Part shown: positions 26,096 to 34,327 of the stretch, piece after piece
Numbering within the stretch: the stretch's first letter is position 1
How the letters are laid out: each line of letters begins with the position of its first letter
Assembly: GCF_025499605.1 (NCBI RefSeq)
Contig: NZ_JAFMVC010000004.1
Coordinates: 1-64,000, forward strand
Source of the DNA: Carboxylicivirga litoralis
GTDB lineage: Bacteria; Bacteroidota; Bacteroidia; Bacteroidales; Marinilabiliaceae
DNA length: 64,000 nucleotides
Reading direction: 5' to 3'
Translations under genes and position numbers: made by a program
Notes under the pieces: model-generated
The model's input: the letters and a program-made list of their open reading frames with translations, nothing else
Database searches by the model: none
What the model was told of the DNA's origin: nothing

Positions 26096-27934
26096 TTAAT
26101 TAATGATGACCTCATCAATAAATAGCCATGACGGATGACCTTTTCCTTTGTGCCAGTCGGGACATACACCTATGTTCTTAACAGTAATACGAAGGTAACG
26201 AGCATGTACATCTTCCTGCTGAATAACTATCTGCTGTTGCGAATAGTTGTTTTTTTGTTTTGGCTCAGCTACACGTTTCTTAATAGGAGCGCTAAATGTC
26301 TTATTATCATTCGACCAACTTACCTCCAATTCTTGTGGCAGAAATATCCAAGCTTCAGGGTTGTGCATGGCATTGAGCTTTATTTCGTTTAAGACGATTG
26401 ATTCGCCAAAGTCAATAACTAATTCGGCATCACTCTTTTCATAGCCCAGCCAGGCACCATCGTTGTAAAAGTGTGAACCTGTTTTACCATCAATTAAAGT
26501 AGAAGCACCATTAGCTTTGTACTTAGCATGGGGCGATGTAAGTAATTCAATTTGTTTTCCAACAGCTTTGTGGTGAATGGTTGCTCTTTTTTGGGGGATG
26601 TCATCAGGACTGGCAAATGCCCATTGTAAGTAGTCTGCAGTTAATTCCTTAACTTTTTGAGGATATTGACTGGCTAGATTCTTCATTTCCGAGTGGTCGG
26701 TTTTGATGTTGGATAAGAATAGAAAATCCTCATCGGGGTTAAGTGTTCCTTTGCCACTATTGTCTTGCGGGTAACCCAACAATTTCCAGTCGCCTTTTCG
26801 TATGGCCCAGCTACCACCACTTTTCCAAATAAACTGTTCATGTTCGCTTGCGCTGTTCTTTTCAATCACTTTTCTAAGGCTTAAGCCTTCAATAGCATCT
26901 GGTAATGATGAAATGTCGCAGTAATCGGCAACAGTTGGCAACCAATCGATGTTAAAAGCCATTTGCTGACGTTGCTGACCAGGTTTTATTTTATCCGGAT
27001 AGCTGATGATAGCAGGCACGCGAATGCCTCCTTCGAATAAGGAGAATTTTGATCCGCGGTAAGGCCCTGCATTGCCGCCACCTCCAAACGTGCGGGTTTC
27101 GTTGCTATGCCCATGGTCCGATTGCAGAATGACGATGGTGTTGTCACGAATGCCTTCTTCTTCAAGGGTGCTGATAAGCTGACCGATATACTCATCGATG
27201 GTAGAGACAAAAGCCGCATAGTCGCGACGAGGCATCTCTAGATGTTGGTAATAATCGCGCCACTTGCCCTTGGGCTGAAGTGGGTAGTGTGGCATATTGA
27301 TGGCATAGTACATAAAAAACGGCTGGTCTTTGTGCTCTTTAATGTACCTGTCAGCTTTCTCGGCCATTAAGTCGCCAAAGTACGCTCCATCGTGCCATAC
27401 TTCTTGTCCATTTTCCCATAAATCGTGACGGTTGGGGCCATTCCAATAGAAAAAGTGCGAATAATTATCGATGCAGCCGCCCATGTGACCAAAGGAATAG
27501 TCAAAACCTTGTCCGAGTGGCATTGTTTCAGGTGTATAGCCAATGTGCCACTTGCCAATGTGCGCTGTTTTGTAGCCTTCTTCCTTCATTATTTCGGCTA
27601 TTGTTATCTTCTCCGCGGGCATGCCTTCATGACCTTCCTGCGACGAAGCATTGCCGGGTAACCCTGCTTTGTGTGGGTTTTGTCCTGTCAGCATCGAAGC
27701 CCGTGATGGCGAACAAACGGGAGCCGCCACGTAAAACTGGTTAAACTGCACGCCTGATTCAGCCAGGGCATCCATGTTTGGTGTATAGAGGTCTGTGGCA
27801 CCATAGCAGTTCATATCAATACTGCCCTGGTCGTCGGTGAGTACGATGATGACATTAGGACGTTTGTTTTGAGCTGTAACACTACCAGTGTATAAACCTA
27901 AAAGGCATAATGCGATGAGAAGACGTTGTAACAT
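26096..27934 (-). CDS. Secreted sulfatase (family S1) with C-terminal F5/8-type domain
   Basis: 612 residues. Signal peptide (LLIALCLLGLYTGSVTAQ) then the sulfatase fold: NVIIVLTDDQGSIDMNCYG (metal-binding Asp pair). The formylglycine motif CSPSRASMLTG (Cys74) needs an anaerobic sulfatase-maturing or FGE enzyme encoded elsewhere. IGKWHIGY and QSDHGHSNE complete the active site. Residues about 470-612 form a discoidin/F5-8-C-like carbohydrate-binding module (DGKTGSHFYNDGAWLGYE, IVLNEIKLNAMHNPEAWIFLPQ). It probably removes sulfate from algal or host glycans in the periplasm. It stands alone, with no susCD pair or glycoside hydrolase beside it. Confidence 0.9.
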   Translation of the reverse strand: MLQRLLIALCLLGLYTGSVTAQNKRPNVIIVLTDDQGSIDMNCYGATDLYTPNMDALAESGVQFNQFYVAAPVCSPSRASMLTGQNPHKAGLPGNASSQEGHEGMPAEKITIAEIMKEEGYKTAHIGKWHIGYTPETMPLGQGFDYSFGHMGGCIDNYSHFFYWNGPNRHDLWENGQEVWHDGAYFGDLMAEKADRYIKEHKDQPFFMYYAINMPHYPLQPKGKWRDYYQHLEMPRRDYAAFVSTIDEYIGQLISTLEEEGIRDNTIVILQSDHGHSNETRTFGGGGNAGPYRGSKFSLFEGGIRVPAIISYPDKIKPGQQRQQMAFNIDWLPTVADYCDISSLPDAIEGLSLRKVIEKNSASEHEQFIWKSGGSWAIRKGDWKLLGYPQDNSGKGTLNPDEDFLFLSNIKTDHSEMKNLASQYPQKVKELTADYLQWAFASPDDIPQKRATIHHKAVGKQIELLTSPHAKYKANGASTLIDGKTGSHFYNDGAWLGYEKSDAELVIDFGESIVLNEIKLNAMHNPEAWIFLPQELEVSWSNDNKTFSAPIKKRVAEPKQKNNYSQQQIVIQQEDVHARYLRITVKNIGVCPDWHKGKGHPSWLFIDEVIIN

Positions 27935-28082
27935 ATTATTCGACTTAAATTATTGAAACAAAAATACGGCGAATGCTACAGCGGAATGAATGTATGAAGT
28001 TCAGATAGTGGGAGAGATGTTCAGAGGAGTTTAAGAGTTGACTCGTTAATTTGAAAAGCTGGTGAATTGTGGAGTTTTCTTA

Positions 28083-28443
28083 CCACCAAGTCACAAAGGA
28101 CGCTAAGTGAAAATTTGAAGGGTTTTTCGTGCTATATGAATTACAGTGGGTAAGTAATGCCTATTCTCATACCATTGTCCTCTAGCCGGACGGGCTTTTC
28201 ATTTTTGCCTTAATGCAAAAACGAAACAAAAAAATCAAGGCTAACTGCAAAAAAAAACATTGATAATATATCTCTTACTAACTTCGGCCGGGTGAGCTTC
28301 GAACAAGTTCTCAGCTTCCCGGTCTCACTAAGTAACATTAGAAATATCAATCCTTTTTTTGCCGTAGGCCAGCAGAGTACAGCGTAATTAAAATCATACA
28401 GAGCCATGGGGGTTTTTCGTGCTCTTCGTGACTTGGTGGTTAT
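28083..28443. repeat. Composite intergenic repeat bounded by inverted repeats
   Basis: This 540-bp gap (27935-28474) has no credible gene. It contains CCACCAAGTCACAAAG near 28084 and its imperfect reverse complement CTTCGTGACTTGGTGG near 28424-28439; each is near a GGGTTTTTCGTGCT copy (about 28120 and 28411). Inside lies GCCTTAAT ... ATCAAGGC (about 28207-28243), a short inverted repeat around an A-rich loop, followed by a G/C-rich segment. Such 'accaagtcacaaagg' and 'gcctt.atgcaaaa' words recur between genes in Bacteroidota. The minus-strand open frame inside (28210-28407) is not convincing as a gene. Confidence 0.5.
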
Positions 28444-28474
28444 TATTTAGTATCGTGTTTTATCAAATCATTGA

Positions 28475-29506
28475 TTACTCTGCATAAATCAGTTTATCGC
28501 CTTGCTCCATCAGCTCGCCAAAGCAGGTGGGTTCAATATTGTTTTGCTCAAGTAAGTTTTCGACTACTTCAATCGCATCATCTTCAACTGCAAGTAATAA
28601 ACCGCCACTCGTCTGTGGGTCGCAAAGGATGTTTTTATAGCTGTCGTCGGCTAGCTCAACCTGGCAGCCATAGCTGAGCCAGTTGCGTGTAGTGCCGCCC
28701 GGCATGCATTTCTGCTCAATGTATTCCTGCAGCATATCGAGCTTAGGCACTTTGTTATAATCGATTTTAGCCGATAGCTGACTGCCTTCGCACATCTCGC
28801 TCAGGTGACCAATCAGGCTAAAGCCTGTCACATCGGTCATGGCCTTAACACCGGTAATAGGGGCTAGTTTCTGTCCTAAGGTATTGAGCTGACTCATCAG
28901 GCCAGGCGCAATAGCGGCATGTTCTTCCTTTAGCACACCTTTTTTTTGTGCGGTTGACAAGATGCCAACTCCCAAAGGTTTGGTTAAGTATAGCCTACAG
29001 CCTTTAGTAGCTGTGTCGTTGCGTTTCAGTTTATCCAAATCAACACGGCCTGTCACGGCCAGTCCAAAGATGGGTTCCGGACTGTCGATACTGTGCCCAC
29101 CGGCCAAAACAATGCCGGCTTCTTTACAAGCCTGGCGTCCGCCATCCATTACTTTCGATGCTTCTTCGGCAGGTATCTTATCAACCGGCCACCCCAATAT
29201 GGCAATGGCCAATAGGGGCTGACCACCCATAGCATAGATGTCGCTGATGGCATTGGTAGCCGCAATCTTGCCAAAGGTAAAAGCATCATCAACAATGGGC
29301 ATAAAAAAATCGGTGGTGCTGATAATGGCCGTGCCATCGCCCATGTCATATACGGCAGCATCGTCGCGACTGCTGTTGCCAACAATCAACTTATCGTCGT
29401 GAATAGGGGTGATGTTGCTTTTAAGAATATCGGTTAAAACCGATGGGGCTATTTTGCATCCGCAGCCAGCACCGTGGCTGTATTTTGTGAGTTTAATATC
29501 AGACAT
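28475..29506 (-). CDS. selD: Selenide, water dikinase (selenophosphate synthase)
   Basis: 343 residues. The N-terminal [10 protein letters not shown] carries the catalytic Cys15 (Cys, not selenocysteine) and the conserved Lys18. [21 protein letters not shown] supplies metal-binding aspartates. The enzyme makes selenophosphate from selenide and ATP. It overlaps mnmH by 8 bp upstream on the same strand. The obvious use is selenation of tRNA wobble uridine by the product of mnmH. No selA, selB or selenocysteine tRNA gene is seen in this window. Confidence 0.96.
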   Translation of the reverse strand: MSDIKLTKYSHGAGCGCKIAPSVLTDILKSNITPIHDDKLIVGNSSRDDAAVYDMGDGTAIISTTDFFMPIVDDAFTFGKIAATNAISDIYAMGGQPLLAIAILGWPVDKIPAEEASKVMDGGRQACKEAGIVLAGGHSIDSPEPIFGLAVTGRVDLDKLKRNDTATKGCRLYLTKPLGVGILSTAQKKGVLKEEHAAIAPGLMSQLNTLGQKLAPITGVKAMTDVTGFSLIGHLSEMCEGSQLSAKIDYNKVPKLDMLQEYIEQKCMPGGTTRNWLSYGCQVELADDSYKNILCDPQTSGGLLLAVEDDAIEVVENLLEQNNIEPTCFGELMEQGDKLIYAE

Positions 29507-30527
29507 GTTGTTTAGTATATTCGATTAAGGTATTGGCATTATCAATGGCATTGGTGCCCGGCATATCAATGAAATGAATGTCGTCTTTGTTACGTTTGTC
29601 AATGCCGCGTTTGTAGTATTTGTCGTAATAACCAAGGGTTAACAGGGCTACCTCATAAAAATTATCTTGCTCCAATAGCTGATGCGCTTTTTTAGTGACA
29701 TCGTAACCCAGGCGTTTTGATATGCGATTGATGGCGTTGGCCAGCTTGGCTTTATCGCCCAGTGCATATTCTTCAACCAGCAGTTTGGCACGTTCTTCTT
29801 TACTTATCTCAATAAAAAACAGTTGCGATTCGCGCATTTTATGGAATAAATGCATCGGAATATTCACATTGCCAATATTAGGGCTTTCGTCTTCAACCCA
29901 GATAGGTTGTGAGTAGTCGAACTGACGCCATTGCCAATACAGGTTATTCTCAAACTGTTCGGTAGTTGGCTGTTTATCCATGCCAATATTACCAAAGGCC
30001 GAACCCTTGTGCGAAGCCAGTCCTTCGAGGTCGAGCACCTGGTGGCCTGTGGCCTCAATCTGATGCAGGATATGTGTTTTGCCACTGCCTGTGTATCCGC
30101 CCAGCAGGTTGATGGTCCCTACATTAAAATTGTTGAGCGCTTCGCGGCGGTAGGCCTTATACCCCTTTTCAATCACATACACCTCGTTGAAACCATTATC
30201 CTTAAGGTGTTGTGCAAAAGCATGACTGCGCATGCCACCCCGCCAGCAATGAATAATAATATTTTTATCAGGCGCTGCTTTCAGCGATTCATCAATAAAC
30301 CACTGCAGCTTAGGTGTTACATATTGGTAACCCAGGTCAATAGCTGCTTTCTGCGATTCTTGTTTATACACCGTTCCCACATGTGCACGCTCTTCGTTGC
30401 TAAACAACGGGATGTTAATGGCATGCGGAATATGTCCTTTGGCGAACTCGCCCGGCGAACGAACATCGATTAAAGGCAGGTGTGTATAGGTCTGTAAGTA
30501 GTTAGTTATGCTTATATCTGTTGGCAT
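29499..30527 (-). CDS. mnmH: tRNA 2-selenouridine synthase
   Basis: 342 residues. The N-terminal rhodanese domain has the active Cys94 in [14 protein letters not shown] and [22 protein letters not shown]. The C-terminal P-loop domain has [14 protein letters not shown] (about 141-154) and [14 protein letters not shown]. This arrangement is diagnostic of MnmH/SelU, which converts 2-thiouridine at tRNA position 34 to 2-selenouridine through a geranylated intermediate. It is the first gene of an mnmH-selD operon; its 5' side faces a heptamer repeat tract beginning about 20 bp upstream. Confidence 0.96.
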   Translation of the reverse strand: MPTDISITNYLQTYTHLPLIDVRSPGEFAKGHIPHAINIPLFSNEERAHVGTVYKQESQKAAIDLGYQYVTPKLQWFIDESLKAAPDKNIIIHCWRGGMRSHAFAQHLKDNGFNEVYVIEKGYKAYRREALNNFNVGTINLLGGYTGSGKTHILHQIEATGHQVLDLEGLASHKGSAFGNIGMDKQPTTEQFENNLYWQWRQFDYSQPIWVEDESPNIGNVNIPMHLFHKMRESQLFFIEISKEERAKLLVEEYALGDKAKLANAINRISKRLGYDVTKKAHQLLEQDNFYEVALLTLGYYDKYYKRGIDKRNKDDIHFIDMPGTNAIDNANTLIEYTKQHV

Positions 30528-30549
30528 GGCGCAAAGGTAGTGATTTAGA

Positions 30550-30630
30550 TTTAAGGTTTGAGGTTTAAGGTTTAGGGTTTAGGGTTTGGGGTTTGGGGTT
30601 TAGGGTTTAGGGTTTGAGATTTAGGGTTTT
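30550..30630. repeat. Telomere-like heptamer tandem repeat (TTTAGGG type)
   Basis: About eleven imperfect tandem copies of a 7-base unit, TTTAGGG with TTTGGGG, TTTAAGG and TTTGAGG variants. The tract starts about 23 bp upstream of the mnmH start codon. On the plus strand it is G-rich, with at least four GGG runs spaced by TTTA, so it could form a G-quadruplex. A related tract is at 36583-36633. The sequence shows the repeat directly; any function is unknown. Confidence 0.85.
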
Positions 30631-30827
30631 GGTAAAAGGCGTATAGTAGCTGTTAAATAGAAGGTGCCTTTAATCATATAATACATACCGTTTGTCTGCA
30701 AAATAATGTCGTTCATCAAGGAAATGTAAAATAAGTGTGTAAAAGGGTGTTACGTTTTCGTGTTTGTGCAATTAATAGGTAGATAACACAATTTAACCAG
30801 ACATGTCAACTCACTACTTATCGGAGA

Positions 30828-31042
30828 GCGTTTTTGCAAAAACTCCGGCATCACTCATGCACAAACGTGCATGCCTTCACTTTTTCAATAAACAAGCCAC
30901 GCACGTTTATGCATGGGTCCACTTTGGGGTGAAACGACCTATGCACGCTTGTGCACGGCTCCTTTTTTTGGCAGTCGACCAATACCAGTTTGTGCATGTC
31001 CTAACTTTTCCATACACCAGGCTTTGCCTGTACATGCACAAC
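30828..31042. promoter_or_regulatory. Cluster of TGCAC palindromes upstream of the DUF6261 gene
   Basis: This stretch belongs to the 562-bp gap 30528-31089. It contains the exact 14-bp palindrome GTTTTTGCAAAAAC (30830-30843). CATGCAC-AAAC-GTGCATG (30856-30873) is a perfect 7-bp-arm inverted repeat. A degenerate version is CGCAC-GTTT-ATGCA (30900-30913), a perfect short version is TGCAC-GCTT-GTGCA (30942-30955), and half sites are GTTTGTGCATG (30987-30997) and CATGCACAA (about 31033-31041). The four-base spacer is constant. The arrangement suggests repeated operator sites or mobile hairpins. A 90-codon open frame spans the cluster but looks non-coding. Confidence 0.5.
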
Positions 31043-31089
31043 TATCTAATAAAACTTACACCTACACAATTATAACTTAAACAAGTATT

Positions 31090-31818
31090 ATGAGAAAAAT
31101 TAGTAAAGTATTTAATGACATTCGTGTGGCTGAAATGGCCGATTTAACAACTAACCTTCTGAATGAAATTGAAAAAGCACCTGCCGACGATGCACACATG
31201 CTTAAGCTCAAAGAGCAGATTCAGCCACTGAATAATCAACTGCTTGCCGCTATTAATAAAGATAAAGCGGCATCTGACTTAGATAGTTTCGATGCGGCTC
31301 GCGATGGTGTTTACCGTTCGCTTTTGTACCTGGCAAAGGGCTACCTGCACCATCCGGATGCTCAAATAAGGGAAGCGGCCATTGAAGTAGATACAGTTAT
31401 TGATAAGTACGGTTTTGATTTGGTAAACGAAGCCTATGGTGCACAGTCGGCCTTAACAGAGTCTTTTTTAGAAGATATGGCGAAACCCGAAGTAGCCACT
31501 AAGGTGGAGCTATTGCCGGGTTTAAAAGACTTAACAAGCCAGCTGGATGGTGAACAAACGAAATTTAAAACAGCAGAAGAAGCCTGGAACAATGCCCGAT
31601 CGGCTGGGCAACTAACGGAGAATGCTTCGTCTGTTAAACGAGAATTGTTGAAAGTAGTGAATGAGCGACTGGTGGTGTATTTGCGCGCTATGATTCAGGT
31701 GGCCCCGGAATTGTATACCAACCTATGCTCCAAATCGGCCTTATTAATTGATTCGGCCAACAGCATCATCAGACGCCGACGCCATAATGCTGACGATTTG
31801 CAGATAACAAATAATTAA
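31090..31818 (+). CDS. DUF6261 family protein
   Basis: 242 residues, largely alpha-helical and acidic, with no signal peptide or membrane helix. Recognisable segments are MRKISKVFNDIRVAEMADL, FDAARDGVYRSLLYLAKGYLHHPDAQIREAA and VVNERLVVYLRAMIQVAPELY. These match DUF6261, a Bacteroidota-specific family of unknown function with about this length. It stands alone, preceded by the TGCAC palindrome cluster and closed by a strong terminator at 31846-31872. The helical repeats suggest a structural or binding role; no catalytic motif is visible. Confidence 0.75.
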   Translation: MRKISKVFNDIRVAEMADLTTNLLNEIEKAPADDAHMLKLKEQIQPLNNQLLAAINKDKAASDLDSFDAARDGVYRSLLYLAKGYLHHPDAQIREAAIEVDTVIDKYGFDLVNEAYGAQSALTESFLEDMAKPEVATKVELLPGLKDLTSQLDGEQTKFKTAEEAWNNARSAGQLTENASSVKRELLKVVNERLVVYLRAMIQVAPELYTNLCSKSALLIDSANSIIRRRRHNADDLQITNN

Positions 31819-31845
31819 ACAAGAATAACATGTGGTGTAGGTGAT

Positions 31846-31872
31846 AAGGGTGCCCGGTTGTGGCACCCTTTT
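31846..31872 (+). terminator. Rho-independent terminator after the DUF6261 gene
   Basis: AAGGGTGCC, seven bases, GGCACCCTT, then TT: a perfect 9-bp GC-rich stem followed by a short T run, 28 bp after the stop codon at 31818. Confidence 0.8.
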
Positions 31873-31929
31873 ATATGGCTAATATCTGTTTGTATGCACT
31901 GAATTAGATGTTGTGTAGTTAACATATTT

Positions 31930-31970
31930 AGGTGCACAATACTTGCCCATATGGTATGTATTGTGCACCT
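31930..31970. repeat. 13-bp-arm perfect inverted repeat
   Basis: AGGTGCACAATAC (31930-31942) and GTATTGTGCACCT (31958-31970) are exact reverse complements around a 15-base loop. It shares the GTGCAC word with the palindromes upstream of 31090 and lies about 45 bp before the first cassette boundary at 32016. It could be an operator, a hairpin or a remnant recombination site; no T tract makes it a convincing terminator. Confidence 0.55.
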
Positions 31971-32015
31971 TTAGGATTCGTAAAGAAGAAATAAATGCCA
32001 TACGTTTATAAAAAC

Positions 32016-32024
32016 GTTAGCTAC
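32016..32024. other. 5' core of cassette 1 (attC-like half site)
   Basis: GTTAGCTAC is the exact reverse complement of GTAGCTAAC at 32642-32650, which opens the attC-like repeat after the same gene. In integron cassettes the first bases of a cassette complement the 3' core of its own attC, so this marks the likely left boundary of cassette 1. It is preceded by ATACGTTTATAAAAAC, loosely resembling the right ends of the other sites. Confidence 0.6.
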
Positions 32025-32045
32025 AAGCAAAAAAACATACTCAGA

Positions 32046-32633
32046 ATGAATAATATATTTGAGATATTATATAAACCAACTGTAGTCTTTAACAGGTTAG
32101 ATAATCTGTATGAAGAAGATTTAGACTCAAATAGTAACACTCTTGTTGTGATATTTGGAGCATTTCTAGCTGTTTATTCCTGCTTTATGGAATATGAACT
32201 TCTAACAGAAATAGCGTCTGGATTTTGGTTAGTCTTATTGTGTTTGTTTTTAATACTCATATCAGTAGGAATTAGTATCGTTTTATATAGTTATATCTTT
32301 ACATACATTTTTTATTGGTTTGGTAAATTGCTTGGAAGTAAAGGGCTTGTTGCTGACACGAGAACCTCAATTGTTTATTCATTAGTTCCAGGGGTTTTGA
32401 GCTTTTTTATATTATTGACAGTGAAGTATATTTCAGAACCATTTCTGGACTCTACAATTCAATTTTGGACATTAAGAATTATTTCCTTAATCTTCTGGAT
32501 TTGGACAATGACTATTTTGGTAATTGGTTTTCGGACTTTAAATAAATATGGAATTGTTAAAGCTATATTGAATTTATTACCATTACTCTTGGTCGGACTA
32601 TCATATTATTTGATTAGGATTATTTTTATTTAA
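32046..32633 (+). CDS. YIP1-like integral membrane protein (cassette 1)
   Basis: About 195 residues from ATG 32046. An in-frame ATG at 31995 lies outside the cassette boundary and adds 17 residues of basic, non-conserved sequence. The N-terminus NIFEILYKPTVVFNRLDNL is the short amphipathic 'P..TF..L' motif seen in bacterial YIP1-family proteins. It is followed by five hydrophobic segments (about residues 30-50, 60-95, 110-130, 140-160, 175-195). The function of the bacterial family is unknown; it is thought to be a membrane organiser or transporter-like protein. It is the only protein in the three-gene array with a recognisable family. Confidence 0.65.
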   Translation: MNNIFEILYKPTVVFNRLDNLYEEDLDSNSNTLVVIFGAFLAVYSCFMEYELLTEIASGFWLVLLCLFLILISVGISIVLYSYIFTYIFYWFGKLLGSKGLVADTRTSIVYSLVPGVLSFFILLTVKYISEPFLDSTIQFWTLRIISLIFWIWTMTILVIGFRTLNKYGIVKAILNLLPLLLVGLSYYLIRIIFI

Positions 32634-32641
32634 CAATGCCA

Positions 32642-32840
32642 GTAGCTAACAAACCGTTATAAAGCATAAAGGGCATAGTGCAATTGGGTTGGTTTGGAGC
32701 ATTGGCAACCACCGCCAAATCACTGATTTGGCTTTTGAAATGAAAACTTAAAACAAAATACAGCGCTTTGGCTCTGTTAAATATGAAAAGTATCTAAGGT
32801 TAATTTCCTTTACGCTTTATACGGCAGGCCGTTGTGCGTA
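32642..32840. repeat. attC-like recombination site A
   Basis: This fills the gap between the YIP1-like gene and the next gene. The left arm begins GTAGCTAAC then CCGTTATAAAGCATAAAGG. The right arm is CCTTTACGCTTTATACGGC then AGGCC and GTTGTGCGTA. The arms pair over roughly 20 bp with one or two bulges, like a folded attC. The centre contains a perfect small hairpin, GCCAAATCA-C-TGATTTGGC (32714-32732). The outer right core GTTGTGCGTA is the exact reverse complement of the left core of site B. At about 199 bp it is longer than most classical attC sites. Confidence 0.65.
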
Positions 32841-32855
32841 AGCTAAAAAAAGAGA

Positions 32856-33437
32856 ATGGAAACTAAAGACTATATTATAATTGGTTTAGGAATCGTAGGT
32901 TGGATTTGGGGTATTATTCAGTTTAGACTAAATCGAAAGTACCAAAAGGCTGATAAAGCAATAGAAAAAAGATTTGATGTCTATTCTCATTTTATGGACC
33001 AAATGGACGAGATGAATTTAAATCTGAGAAAAGACCCAAAGGCTGCGTATGGAATTTCAACAGAGTTTATGGCTGAAATGATTTCTGGAGACGAAGAACG
33101 CATAAATAAAGCACTGCTTAAATTCAATGAAAATCTTTTAGAAACCACCAAAGATTCGCTTCAACCGATGATGATTGTTAATTCGGAACTCAACAAATTA
33201 AAATTAGTTTCAAGTAAAAAATTACTGCCTAAAATTGCAGAATGCAAGTCATTGATTAATGATTATACAGTTGAATTTCAAACGGTATTAAGTAATCTAT
33301 CTGCATCTAGCGATTTAGACTACAATGTAAAGCAACTGCAAAGCATTGGACACGAAGATAGAAATAGAAGAATGGAAGTTCTTTGGCAAGAAATTGAGAG
33401 TTTAATGAGAGATGAGATTGACTATTATAAGAAATAA
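32856..33437 (+). CDS. Hypothetical membrane-anchored coiled-coil protein (cassette 2)
   Basis: 193 residues. One N-terminal membrane helix (residues 6-24, IIIGLGIVGWIWGIIQF) is followed by a long charged, helix-rich domain. The latter includes KADKAIEKRFDVYSHFMDQMDEMNLNLRK, segments near 65-100 and a C-terminal helix ending LMRDEIDYYKK. No enzyme motif is visible. The start codon is only 16 bp after the cassette's 5' core, a typical cassette layout. Codon use is AT-rich like the other two cassette genes. I do not recognise a family; topology suggests a cytoplasmic domain tethered to the inner membrane. Confidence 0.7.
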   Translation: METKDYIIIGLGIVGWIWGIIQFRLNRKYQKADKAIEKRFDVYSHFMDQMDEMNLNLRKDPKAAYGISTEFMAEMISGDEERINKALLKFNENLLETTKDSLQPMMIVNSELNKLKLVSSKKLLPKIAECKSLINDYTVEFQTVLSNLSASSDLDYNVKQLQSIGHEDRNRRMEVLWQEIESLMRDEIDYYKK

Positions 33438-33442
33438 AAGCC

Positions 33443-33642
33443 TACGCACAACACGCTAGTATAAAGCAATTGGCGTTAGTGAGTTCTTGGATGTTAAGTT
33501 TGGTAATCGACCACCGCCAAATCTTTGATTTGGCTTTAGAGATGAAAAGATAAAAACAAATAAAAGATTTGGCTCAGCGGAGTTTTGGAGGTAAGGTTTC
33601 GTTAAATTGCCAATCGCTTCATCTAGCCAAACGTTGGCGCGC
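33443..33642. repeat. attC-like recombination site B
   Basis: Left core TACGCACAAC (33443-33452), reverse complement of the 5' core of cassette 2, followed by CGCTAGTATAAAGCAATTGGC. The right arm is GCCAATCGCTTCATCTAG then GTTGGCGCG (33633-33641). The arms pair with bulges over about 20 bp. The centre closely matches the centre of site A: CCACCGCCAAATC, hairpin GCCAAATC-TTT-GATTTGGC (33516-33534), and a TAAAAACAAATAAAA stretch. So A and B are homologous repeats of about 200 bp. Together with the 170 bp leader of the next gene this accounts for the gap 33438-33811. Confidence 0.65.
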
Positions 33643-33811
33643 ATTCCCCTATAAACCCATAGTATTAATTTAAAATCAAGTTAATTAATACTTTTTAAGG
33701 TTTGGATTTCTTAAGCTAACGTAAAATGGGGACATCAAAATAGCTGAAATCCTGGCGCTTATTTTTTTATAATAGTCAGAATTTAAAAACACACAACCTA
33801 ATTAATATATA

Positions 33812-34309
33812 ATGAATCGCCTTTTAAAACTAACTACATTTGCATTGAGTTTATTCATTAGTCAAGTCTGTATATGCCAATCAAATGACGATTATCTAGA
33901 GGAAGCAATGAAAGCACTTGATAAAGAAATTAACAAAGGACTTATTGAGTTACAAAAAGAGTCTTTATTCTCGTCGGAAGGTGTCTATAAGATGCGTACC
34001 TCAAAAGTAGCCATAAAGAAAAATACAGATAATTGGAATAAATGGGAAGATGGCTCCTTTCTTATTGTTTTCAATACACCTAAAGAAAGAATAACCGTCT
34101 ACACAAAAATCAAACAAGTGTATGATGTGTATAAGAGCAATAAAATGATTCAAGACGATGATGGGAATGACATCTTTACTTTTTACTGCGTAAATGAGCT
34201 AGGAGATGAATGTGAGCTCCATGTAAAATTCATTAAAAACTCGAAAGAAAGAATTGTTATTATTAACAAAGGAGAAATTGATATTGCACACATTGGGAAA
34301 TTTATCTAA
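33812..34309 (+). CDS. Hypothetical secreted protein (cassette 3)
   Basis: 165 residues. Clear signal peptide (LTTFALSLFISQVCICQ), then a small soluble domain. It has a helical start (DDYLEEAMKALDKEINKGLIELQKES) and a beta-rich remainder (SFLIVFNTPKERITVYTKIKQVYDVY, FYCVNELGDECELHVKFIKN). Two cysteines in FYCVNELGDECEL could form a disulfide in the periplasm. I recognise no family. It has its own AT-rich leader of about 170 bp after the cassette core at 33633, which may hold a promoter. It is the last gene of the array. Confidence 0.65.
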   Translation: MNRLLKLTTFALSLFISQVCICQSNDDYLEEAMKALDKEINKGLIELQKESLFSSEGVYKMRTSKVAIKKNTDNWNKWEDGSFLIVFNTPKERITVYTKIKQVYDVYKSNKMIQDDDGNDIFTFYCVNELGDECELHVKFIKNSKERIVIINKGEIDIAHIGKFI

Positions 34310-34327
34310 TTACATAATAAAAAACGA

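Noticed and set aside
28210-28407. 65-codon minus-strand frame in the selD-sulfatase gap
   Set aside because: It lies entirely inside an intergenic repeat element and encodes a low-quality hydrophobic sequence with no conserved motif.
30550-30630. True telomere or eukaryotic contamination
   Set aside because: The tract is short, degenerate and embedded between bacterial genes, and a second tract occurs 6 kb away.
30803-31075. 90-codon open frame before the DUF6261 gene
   Set aside because: It is created by the TGCAC palindromes, has unusual His/Cys/Phe-rich composition and ends 15 bp before the next gene; better read as regulatory or repeat DNA.
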